DNA from: Pseudomonadota bacterium
GTDB lineage: Bacteria > Pseudomonadota > Alphaproteobacteria > Rhizobiales > Hyphomicrobiaceae
Direction of reading: 5' to 3'
Assembly (NCBI GenBank): GCA_003242645.1
Contig: QGVC01000109.1
Span: 1 to 10,071 of the forward strand
DNA length: 10,071 nt
The position numbers and the translations under genes are program-made. The notes under the pieces are model-generated. The model was not told where the DNA came from. It was given only the letters and a program-made list of their open reading frames with translations, and searched no databases. How positions within the stretch are numbered: position 1 is the first letter of the stretch; every line of letters starts with the position of its first letter. This document shows positions 1 through 5,147 of the stretch, in pieces.

Positions 1-621
1 ACCAAGCTGTTCGTTGCGGCCAAGCATCCCAAGAGCTTCGTTTCGCTCGACACGGCCGATCACCTCATAACGGATCGTCGCGATGCTGAGTACATCGCTG
101 AGGTCATCGCGGCATGGGCCTCGCGCTATCTGCCCGAGGAGAAGCCGGTCGAAATTTGGAAATCAGGCATACTCGTTTACGAGACGGGGGCGAGCAAATA
201 TCAGAACGCCGTGATTGCGGGGCGGCATCACCTCTTGGCCGACGAGCCGGAGTCAGTGGGCGGGCTGAACAGCGGTCCTACGCCCTACAACTATATTGCG
301 ATTGCCCTCGGCGCGTGTACGAGCATGACGCTTCGCATGTACGCCGAGTACAAGAAGCTTGCCCTCGGGCGGGTGAGCGTGAGCGTTAACCACGGCAAGG
401 TGCCGGTTGAGCATTGTGAGGATTGTGGCGAGGTGGTTAAGGGGCGCACCGGCAAGATCGACCGCTTCGAGCGAACAATCACCGTCGAGGGACCCGTCGA
501 TCCGGAACTACGCGACAAGCTACTCGAAATCGCAAACAAATGCCCTGTTCACAAAACGCTGGAGTCCGGGGCAGCCGTCGTGACGAAGCTGGCAGATATA
601 GAGGAAGTGGAGCAGATTTAG
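1..621 (+). CDS. Alpha/beta hydrolase-OsmC fusion protein, 3' part only (5' end outside window)
   Basis: The frame is open from base 1 to a TAG at 619-621, giving 206 residues with no start in the window. Visible residues 1-50 read as the end of an alpha/beta-hydrolase domain: a strand rich in small residues, then Asp20-His21 in the place of the catalytic histidine, then a final amphipathic helix. Residues about 55-206 form an OsmC/Ohr domain. It carries the two separated cysteines typical of the family, Cys106 (in GACTSMTLRMYA) and Cys181 (in NKCPVHKTL), which in characterised OsmC/Ohr proteins reduce organic hydroperoxides through a disulfide cycle. An extra Cys139-x-x-Cys142 pair lies between them. 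The order hydrolase then OsmC matches a known fusion family of about 400 residues, so roughly half is missing. Its substrate is unknown; a cytoplasmic peroxide or electrophile detoxification role is inferred from the OsmC half. The gene converges with the oxidoreductase at 686-2047. Confidence 0.88.
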   Translation, partial: TKLFVAAKHPKSFVSLDTADHLITDRRDAEYIAEVIAAWASRYLPEEKPVEIWKSGILVYETGASKYQNAVIAGRHHLLADEPESVGGLNSGPTPYNYIAIALGACTSMTLRMYAEYKKLALGRVSVSVNHGKVPVEHCEDCGEVVKGRTGKIDRFERTITVEGPVDPELRDKLLEIANKCPVHKTLESGAAVVTKLADIEEVEQI

Positions 622-635
622 CTCCTTGTAGGGAG

Positions 636-682
636 TTTCGAGCCGAACAGCGCCGGGTGAACCTCCCGGCGCTGCTTCGAAA
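636..682. terminator. Strong hairpin between convergent genes, terminator-like but without a proper T-run
   Basis: A perfect 10-bp GC-rich stem pairs CAGCGCCGGG (648-657) with CCCGGCGCTG (665-674) around a 7-base loop. An outer 6-bp stem, TTTCGA (636-641) with TCGAAA (677-682), is separated from it by an unequal internal loop. The hairpin fills most of the 64-bp gap between the stop codons of two convergent genes, where a shared terminator is expected. On the plus strand the stem is followed by an A-rich run, not T. On the minus strand the T-rich run comes before the stem. It therefore lacks the usual U-tract in either direction and may act as a 3'-end stabiliser or a weak terminator. Confidence 0.55.
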
Positions 683-685
683 AAA

Positions 686-2047
686 TTATTGGCTTTTGTT
701 TGAATTACCGAAAACGGCCTCCATTTCACGCCGAATCTTGACGGCGGTGTCATTCGGGTCGATCTCCACATCATCCCATCTGAGGCGTTCGCCTTCGGCA
801 ATATCGCGTTTAAGCTTCACGTTGTGGGCCAAGCCAAGCGGCAGATATCCCTCTTTGAGCGACATCTGCGCGGGCGTTTGCTTGCCCCAGACACAATAGC
901 CGCCCTCACCATCCAGAATTTCGCCCGCCTTCAAATTCCGTTTCGCTGTCGCAATCACGTCGGAATTGAAGCAGAACGGAGCACCCGTGGGCTCTTTCCG
1001 CAGGACCACTGACGCAATCGAAACGCCGAGCTCGAGACCGATCATGTGGACCGGTCTGTAAAGAGCGGCATAACGGCCCGTTTTGTCAGGCAAAAGATTA
1101 TACTCTTTGAAGCACCGGCGGCTGTACTCGTTATCCTCCGCCGCCTCAAACACGACATAAGTGCCCATGGCGAGGTTATGCGGCACGTCGGTCCCGTCGC
1201 GGTAGACCATCGAGGTCACTTCGGTGACGCCTGCTTTTTCCAATACGCCGCCTTCACTTCGTGGCTTGCAAATGTCGGCGTGCTCGAAGCGGCTTGCGGG
1301 CGGGAACGACAATCCATCGGTCTGGGACTCGAGGCCCGTGGCATTGCAAATCGCGGTCATTTCGATGCCGGATTTCGTGCCGTCCAGGAAGCTGTTGAAC
1401 ATCTTCAAGTTGATGCTCTTCGGATCGTCGATCTTCAGATATTTTCTGAGCTCGTCCCACAGCGTATCCGGCGTCAGCTTATGATAGTGCGGGAGATACC
1501 GAGTGCCCTTTCCAGCGGCCACCACTTTGAAACCGCACGTCCTCGCCCAGTCGACGTGCTCGCAAACGAGAGCGGGCTGATCGCCCCAGGCGAGGCTGTA
1601 AACGACACCTGCCTCCCTCGCCTTTTTCGCCAGTAGAGGCCCGGCGACGGCATCGGCCTCGACGTTCACCATCACGATGTGCTTGCCGTTCTCGATCGCC
1701 GACAGGCAAAACCGGATGCCTGTTTTGGGATCTCCCGTGGCCTCGACGATGACGTCGATGGCCGGATGGCGAATGATCGACTCGGCATCGTCCGTCAGGA
1801 AAGTCTTTCCGGTTTTCAGAGCGTCGTCGATGGAGCTCGCGCCGTACTGCTCCTCCGGCCACGATGCCATTTTGAGCTGTGACTGTGCGCGCGGGATGTT
1901 CAGATCGGCGACGGCCGCAACGTGCATGCCCACGGTCGTCCGCGCCTGGGCCAGGAACATCGTGCCAAACTTGCCGGCGCCGATTTGGCCGATGCGGATC
2001 GGCTTACCGGCCGCGGCACGCTCCCTTAGCATGAACGAAAGGTTCAC
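686..2047 (-). CDS. NAD(P)-binding oxidoreductase with C-terminal SAF domain (homoserine dehydrogenase-like)
   Basis: This is a 453-residue cytoplasmic protein. Residues 17-50 form a Rossmann dinucleotide-binding start with a GxGxxG motif (Gly23, Gly25, Gly28) followed by the second strand ending in ADLN. VIVEATGDP (99-107) and GKHIVMVNVEAD (121-132) are the later Rossmann strands, arranged as in homoserine dehydrogenase and other Gfo/Idh-like enzymes. The C-terminal part, about residues 366-435 (ATAKRNLKAGEILDGEGG... then KRDIAEGERLRWDDVE), resembles an SAF domain, the fold shared by antifreeze-like proteins, FlgA/CpaB pilus proteins and some sugar-acid dehydratases; this often leads to misannotation as a flagellar protein. 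The start is GTG at 2047, supported by a near-perfect Shine-Dalgarno AAGGAGGT at 2056-2063 on the minus strand with 8 bases of spacing. marR lies 93 bp upstream on the same strand. The substrate cannot be read from the sequence; it is not a true homoserine dehydrogenase, since that enzyme's ACT or catalytic C-terminal arrangement is not seen. Confidence 0.85.
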   Translation of the reverse strand: MNLSFMLRERAAAGKPIRIGQIGAGKFGTMFLAQARTTVGMHVAAVADLNIPRAQSQLKMASWPEEQYGASSIDDALKTGKTFLTDDAESIIRHPAIDVIVEATGDPKTGIRFCLSAIENGKHIVMVNVEADAVAGPLLAKKAREAGVVYSLAWGDQPALVCEHVDWARTCGFKVVAAGKGTRYLPHYHKLTPDTLWDELRKYLKIDDPKSINLKMFNSFLDGTKSGIEMTAICNATGLESQTDGLSFPPASRFEHADICKPRSEGGVLEKAGVTEVTSMVYRDGTDVPHNLAMGTYVVFEAAEDNEYSRRCFKEYNLLPDKTGRYAALYRPVHMIGLELGVSIASVVLRKEPTGAPFCFNSDVIATAKRNLKAGEILDGEGGYCVWGKQTPAQMSLKEGYLPLGLAHNVKLKRDIAEGERLRWDDVEIDPNDTAVKIRREMEAVFGNSNKSQ

Positions 2048-2055
2048 GGGCGATT

Positions 2056-2063
2056 ACCTCCTT
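2056..2063 (-). promoter_or_regulatory. Strong Shine-Dalgarno site deciding a GTG start
   Basis: On the minus strand this reads AAGGAGGT, which is fully complementary to the 16S rRNA tail core. It lies 8 bases before the GTG at 2047-2045. No ATG in frame nearby has comparable support, so the site fixes the non-ATG start of the oxidoreductase. Confidence 0.85.
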
Positions 2064-2070
2064 CGATCGT

Positions 2071-2097
2071 CCTGTGCTGGGCAGAATGCAGCACAGG
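2071..2097. repeat. Perfect 9-bp inverted repeat just upstream of the oxidoreductase ribosome binding site
   Basis: CCTGTGCTG (2071-2079) and CAGCACAGG (2089-2097) are perfect inverted repeats around a 9-base centre. The element lies between marR and the oxidoreductase, 7 bases upstream of the Shine-Dalgarno of the latter. No T-run follows on either strand, so it is not a standard intrinsic terminator. It could be a protein operator (27 bp overall, arms one helical turn or more apart) or an mRNA hairpin that modulates translation of the downstream gene. The structure is seen directly; the role is inferred. Confidence 0.55.
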
Positions 2098-2140
2098 CGG
2101 ATCAGGACGGCAAGCCGCAAACGGAAGGCGGGCGAGGAGC

Positions 2141-2587
2141 TTAGGAAAGCGCCCTTAGATCAGCTCGGAGTCGTTCAGGGTCGGTGCCGGGGATGAGCTT
2201 TTCATTGATCGCCTGCGCCTTCTCCCAAAGCGGCATCGCTTCAGCCAGCAGCCGGCGGCCAGCTGACGTCAGTTTCAGGCGGCGGCTACGGCGGTCTTTT
2301 TCGTCGACCTGGATCTCCACGAGACCGCGGCGTTCGAGAGGCTTGAGGTTTGCTGTCACCGTAGTGCGATCCATTGCAAGGACCGCTGAAACCTGCCCCA
2401 TCGTCGGCGGCTCAGGGCGATTGAGAGACATCAAGAGCGAGAACTGCCCACTCGTCAGCCCGAGGGGACGCAGCGCTTCGTCGTAGCGCCGTGCAATCGC
2501 ACGCGCCGCCCGCTGCACGTGCAGACAAAGGCACGTGTCGCGTACCCGCAAAGTGATTTCGAAAGGCAGCTCATTTCGCTTTGACAT
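2141..2587 (-). CDS. MarR-family winged-helix transcriptional regulator
   Basis: This is a 148-residue protein of normal MarR length. The first helix region (residues 17-40) contains Cys19-Leu-Cys21 followed by an Arg/Ala-rich helix ending in RRYDEALRPLGLT. The DNA-binding winged helix spans about 48-108: TSGQFSLLMSL, then PTMGQVSAVLAMDRTTVTANLKPLERRGLVE as the helix-turn-helix with its recognition helix, then the wing with the family signature DEKDRRSRRLKLT (95-107). The C-terminal helices (109-148) complete the dimer interface. MarR proteins are dimeric, bind short palindromes and are usually released by phenolic or other small ligands, or by cysteine oxidation as in OhrR. Upstream of the ATG at 2587 there is no recognisable Shine-Dalgarno, but a perfect palindrome lies 12-23 bases away in the divergent promoter region, suggesting autoregulation and control of the plus-strand cassette. 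The ligand is unknown. Confidence 0.93.
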   Translation of the reverse strand: MSKRNELPFEITLRVRDTCLCLHVQRAARAIARRYDEALRPLGLTSGQFSLLMSLNRPEPPTMGQVSAVLAMDRTTVTANLKPLERRGLVEIQVDEKDRRSRRLKLTSAGRRLLAEAMPLWEKAQAINEKLIPGTDPERLRADLRALS

Positions 2588-2609
2588 GGCTTAATAATGT
2601 TGATATCAA
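2581..2609 (+). promoter_or_regulatory. Candidate sigma-70 promoter of the propeller/MoaD-like/DUF1579-VOC cassette
   Basis: A perfect -35 consensus, TTGACA (2581-2586), is followed after 17 bases by TATCAA (2604-2609), a 4 of 6 match to the -10 consensus. The -35 overlaps the first codons of the divergent marR, and the -10 lies inside the GTTGATATCAAC palindrome. Transcription would start near 2616, leaving a leader of roughly 87 bases before the ATG at 2703. Assigned by eye from consensus matches only. Confidence 0.45.
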
Positions 2610-2621
2610 CGTGTCTGTCCA
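2594..2621 (-). promoter_or_regulatory. Candidate marR promoter
   Basis: On the minus strand, TGGACA (2621-2616, 5 of 6 to the -35 consensus) and CATTAT (2599-2594, 4 of 6 to the -10 consensus) are 16 bases apart. The palindrome at 2599-2610 fills the spacer, where a bound dimer would block polymerase. The predicted start of transcription is within a base or two of the marR ATG, which fits the absence of a Shine-Dalgarno site. Assigned by eye. Confidence 0.4.
2599..2610. promoter_or_regulatory. Perfect 12-bp palindrome, probable MarR operator
   Basis: GTTGATATCAAC is a perfect palindrome; one further outer pair (A2597/T2612) also matches after a mismatch. It sits in the 115-bp gap between divergently transcribed marR and the propeller gene and overlaps candidate promoter elements of both. 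Its size and AT-rich centre with TTG/CAA half-sites are what MarR dimers commonly bind. Assignment to this particular regulator is inference from position. Confidence 0.65.
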
Positions 2622-2702
2622 GACCCCTTGCCATCGCAGCGACAAAAAAGTCTTAACCGAAAGCGCGAGCCGGGGGCACGGGAGGCTCAAACGGAGGGTC
2701 GC

Positions 2703-3785
2703 ATGGCAAAAAGGGTTCTCGTACTTCTCGGCACGAAGAAGGGCGCGTTTATTTTGGAAAGCGACGCCAGCCGTCGCTCGTGGGAGCTTAGCGGCCCATT
2801 TTGTGAAACATGGCCTCTCAATCATGTCATTGCCGACCCTTCGACCAATACGATTTATGCCACGGGCGGCAACGAATGGTTCGGCCCGGCCGTTTGGAAA
2901 TCGACTGACCTCGGCAAGACGTGGATTCATTTTAGCCAAGGTTTGGCATATGCAGAAGGTGAGCAGCCGATCAAGGCGGGTTGGAGTCTCGCTCCGGCGG
3001 AAAACGGAGTGCTTTATGCCGGTGTCGAGCCGGCGGGCCTCTTCCGCAGCGATGATGGCGGCCGGACGTGGGAGCACGTTGCGGGGCTCCGCGATCACCC
3101 TTCGCGGCCGGATTGGCAGCCAGGCGGCGGTGGCCTGATCCTTCATTCCATCGTTCTCCATCCCTCCGACCAAAAGAAGATGTGGGTCGCCATTTCGACG
3201 GCTGGAGTGTTCTACACTGAAGATGGCGGTCAGACGTGGGAGCCCCGCAATAAAGGCGTAAGGTGTGACTACCTGCCTGAGGATCAAAGATACCCCGAAT
3301 ACGGACAGTGCGTGCATTGCGTGGTCATGGCGGCCGGCAAGCCAGACCGGCTCTACCAGCAGAACCACTGCGGGATGTATCGCAGTGATGACGGCGGCCG
3401 AAGCTGGGTGAGCATTGAGGACGGGCTGCCGTCGAGCTTCGGGTTCCCGGCCGCCGCGCATCCGCGCGATCCTGATACGCTCTATCTCTTGCCGCTCAAC
3501 GGCGATATCGCTGGCCGTTATATGCCGGACGCAAAAGCCGCTGTTTGGCGTACGCGCGATGCCGGCGCGACCTGGCAGGATCTGCGCGAAGGACTGCCAC
3601 AAAAGAACGCGTTTCTCGGTGTTCTTCGCCAGGCCATGGCGACTGATCGCCTCGATCCCGCTGGCGTCTATTTCGGCACCAGTTCAGGGGCAGTGTTTGC
3701 CAGCGCCGATGAAGGTGAAAGCTGGAGCTGCATCGCTCTGCATTTGCCCACGATCACCTCAGTCGAAACACTGGTCGTCGACTAG
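2703..3785 (+). CDS. Asp-box (BNR repeat) beta-propeller protein, sialidase-fold but probably not a sialidase
   Basis: This 360-residue protein starts at the ATG at 2703, supported by GGAGGG at 2693-2698; an in-frame ATG at 2628 would add 25 residues that look like translated leader. Six Asp-box motifs (S/T-x-D-x-G-x-T/S-W) are visible: STDLGKTW (67-74), SDDGGRTW (116-123), TEDGGQTW (172-179), SDDGGRSW (228-235), TRDAGATW (284-291) and SADEGESW (334-341). Their spacing is about 50 residues, as expected for blades of a propeller. The FRIP motif of real sialidases is not seen, so labels such as exo-alpha-sialidase would be over-interpretation. There is no signal peptide or membrane segment, so it is likely cytoplasmic. 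A Cys/His cluster lies at 203-223 (GQCVHCVV and QNHCGMYRSDD). It is followed after 26 bp by a MoaD/ThiS-like gene, which suggests a joint function. The biochemical role is unknown; Ycf48-like assembly factors share the fold. Confidence 0.87.
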   Translation: MAKRVLVLLGTKKGAFILESDASRRSWELSGPFCETWPLNHVIADPSTNTIYATGGNEWFGPAVWKSTDLGKTWIHFSQGLAYAEGEQPIKAGWSLAPAENGVLYAGVEPAGLFRSDDGGRTWEHVAGLRDHPSRPDWQPGGGGLILHSIVLHPSDQKKMWVAISTAGVFYTEDGGQTWEPRNKGVRCDYLPEDQRYPEYGQCVHCVVMAAGKPDRLYQQNHCGMYRSDDGGRSWVSIEDGLPSSFGFPAAAHPRDPDTLYLLPLNGDIAGRYMPDAKAAVWRTRDAGATWQDLREGLPQKNAFLGVLRQAMATDRLDPAGVYFGTSSGAVFASADEGESWSCIALHLPTITSVETLVVD

Positions 3786-3811
3786 CCCGCGGTTCTCGGA
3801 AGGATTTCGTC

Positions 3812-4108
3812 ATGACGCAGCGCTCCGTTGGAGCCGCACAGCCGGGTGTTACCGTGTTTTTGGCAGCCGCTCTGTTGCGGCTGTTTCCCGAAGCAGAGCG
3901 ACAGGTCGAAATCCCCGCAACGAGCGTAAATGAGCTGATGAGCGCTCTGGATGAGCGCTGGCCCGGCATGCGCGATCGGCTCGTCGACTCGACTCCCGCA
4001 ATCCGCCGGCACATCAACGTTTTCGTCGAGGGCGAGCGCGCCTCGCTTCAGACGCCGTTGCGCCCTGGTGCCAAAGTCTGGGTGCTGACGTCCGTATCTG
4101 GCGGCTGA
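3812..4108 (+). CDS. MoaD/ThiS-family ubiquitin-fold protein with Gly-Gly tail
   Basis: This is a 98-residue protein. Residues 13-95 fit the beta-grasp pattern of MoaD/ThiS: first strand VTVFLAAAL (13-21), a second strand QVEIPATSV (31-39), helix NELMSALDERWPGM (40-53), later strand INVFVEGE (68-75), then LRPGAKVWVLTSVSGG (83-98). The chain ends exactly in Gly97-Gly98, the feature that lets sulfur carriers be adenylated by an E1-like enzyme and thiocarboxylated, and lets small archaeal modifiers be conjugated. The start at 3812 has GGAAGGA at 3798-3804 with 7 bases of spacing. It lies between the propeller gene and the DUF1579-VOC gene, in an apparent operon with 26-bp and 31-bp gaps. The usual partners MoaE, ThiG or an E1 enzyme are not nearby, so a role in molybdopterin or thiamine synthesis is not supported by context. 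Confidence 0.85.
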   Translation: MTQRSVGAAQPGVTVFLAAALLRLFPEAERQVEIPATSVNELMSALDERWPGMRDRLVDSTPAIRRHINVFVEGERASLQTPLRPGAKVWVLTSVSGG

Positions 4109-4139
4109 CGCCCGCTCACCGAGGAGGAAGAGAATAATC

Positions 4140-5045
4140 ATGATGCCATCAAAACCAGAGAAAGAGCATGCGTGGCTGCAACAGCTGGTCGGAGACTGGT
4201 CCTTTTCGGTCGAATTTCCGCCAGATAAAGAAGATGAACCGGAAAAGTTCGAAGGAACGGAAACGGTGCGGGCGATCGGCGATCTCTGGGTCGTCTGTGA
4301 AAGCTTGGGCCAAATGCCCGGCCGCAAGCCCGTCAAGATGATGATAACGCTGGGCTACGACACCAAGAAGAAGCGCTTCGTCGGAACGTGGCTCGGTTCC
4401 ATGATGGATTATCTATGGGTCTACGACGGAGCACTGGACGAGAGCGGCAAAGCTCTCGTTCTGGAAACCGAAGGGCCGGGTCCCGACGGGAAAAACATGA
4501 TCGCCAAGGAGGTCATCGAGATAAAGAGCGAGAACGAGCGCGTCTATACCTCTCACATGCGGGGTGAGAACGGCGAATGGAAGCTGTTGATGACGACGAC
4601 ATATAAGCGCAAGGGAGAGAAACAAGTGTTGCAGAGTTCGGCCGCAGTACCTCACCTCGTTATCGAAAATGCAGCAGAGGCGCTGGAATTCTATAAGAAG
4701 GCTTTAGGTGCGGAAGAGGTGGCGCGCGTACCAGCTCAGGACGGCAAGCGTCTTCTTCACGCCGAAATGCGAATCAATGACGCGCACGTTTTCTTGCGAG
4801 ATTACTTTCCTGAGCAGCAGGCGTGCGGTGATGGCGGGAGAATCAAAGCGCCGAAATTCCTGGGCGGCACCTCCGTGACAATTCACCTTTCGGTGCCGAA
4901 TTGCGATGCCGCCGTGGAACGTGCCGCGGCTGCTGGTGCTACGGTCATCATGCCGCCGTGGGATGCGTTCTGGGGCGACCGCTACGGCCAGGTGGTCGAT
5001 CCGTTCGGCCATTCCTGGAGCTTCTCGCATCCATTGGCGAAATAG
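4140..5045 (+). CDS. DUF1579-VOC (glyoxalase-fold) fusion protein
   Basis: This is a 301-residue two-domain protein. Residues 1-157 resemble DUF1579: an opening PEKEHAWLQQLVGDWSF, strands around MMITLGYDTKKKRFVGTW (67-84) and a closing GEWKLLMTTTYKRK. Residues about 163-301 form a vicinal oxygen chelate domain of the PhnB/glyoxalase type, with PHLVIENAAEALEFYKKALG (171-190) as the first beta-alpha unit and GDRYGQVVDPFGHSWSFSH (279-297) as the last. His172 and His291 are candidate metal-site or active-site residues, assigned by position only. The start at 4140 (or the adjacent ATG at 4143) is preceded by the purine-rich GAGGAGGAAGAG at 4121-4132. The junction is in frame and clean, so this is a genuine fusion and not a frameshift joining two genes. 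It is the last gene of the plus-strand cassette, 31 bp after the MoaD-like gene. Substrate unknown; binding or detoxifying a small reactive compound is a guess from the VOC fold. Confidence 0.85.
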   Translation: MMPSKPEKEHAWLQQLVGDWSFSVEFPPDKEDEPEKFEGTETVRAIGDLWVVCESLGQMPGRKPVKMMITLGYDTKKKRFVGTWLGSMMDYLWVYDGALDESGKALVLETEGPGPDGKNMIAKEVIEIKSENERVYTSHMRGENGEWKLLMTTTYKRKGEKQVLQSSAAVPHLVIENAAEALEFYKKALGAEEVARVPAQDGKRLLHAEMRINDAHVFLRDYFPEQQACGDGGRIKAPKFLGGTSVTIHLSVPNCDAAVERAAAAGATVIMPPWDAFWGDRYGQVVDPFGHSWSFSHPLAK

Positions 5046-5078
5046 GGGTCCTCGCCTGTTTCCCCGGAAATATGTGAA

Positions 5079-5113
5079 GAAGCGCGATATATGGCATTCG
5101 CGCTTCCTTTTCC
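5079..5113 (+). terminator. Intrinsic terminator of the plus-strand cassette
   Basis: GAAGCGCGA (5079-5087) and TCGCGCTTC (5098-5106) form a perfect 9-bp stem around a 10-base loop, followed on the plus strand by CTTTTCC (5107-5113). It lies 33 bp after the stop of the DUF1579-VOC gene and in the 102-bp gap before the convergent efflux pump gene ends. On the minus strand the stem is followed only by a mixed T/A-rich stretch, so bidirectional action is possible but weaker. Confidence 0.7.
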
Positions 5114-5147
5114 GCACGAGCGCAAATTGGTATTGGCTGCACTCTAG

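Noticed and set aside
2628..2702. A longer propeller start at the upstream ATG
   Set aside because: The extra 25 residues are Arg/Gln/Glu-rich and unlike the family, no Shine-Dalgarno precedes that ATG, and the ATG at 2703 has GGAGGG in front and opens with the expected strand.
2571..3602. A 343-codon open frame on the minus strand opposite the propeller gene
   Set aside because: It is antisense to a gene with clear Asp-box motifs, overlaps the marR start, and its translation shows no recognisable domain. Long antisense frames are common in GC-rich coding DNA.
2703..3785. A genuine sialidase (neuraminidase)
   Set aside because: Asp-boxes show only the propeller fold. The FRIP motif and the arginine-triad context of catalytic sialidases were not found, and there is no export signal.
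3812..4108. MoaD of molybdopterin synthesis serving the molybdoenzyme at the right end
   Set aside because: No moaE or other moa gene is nearby, the two loci are more than 5 kb apart on opposite strands, and the small gene is in a cassette with a propeller and a VOC fusion instead.
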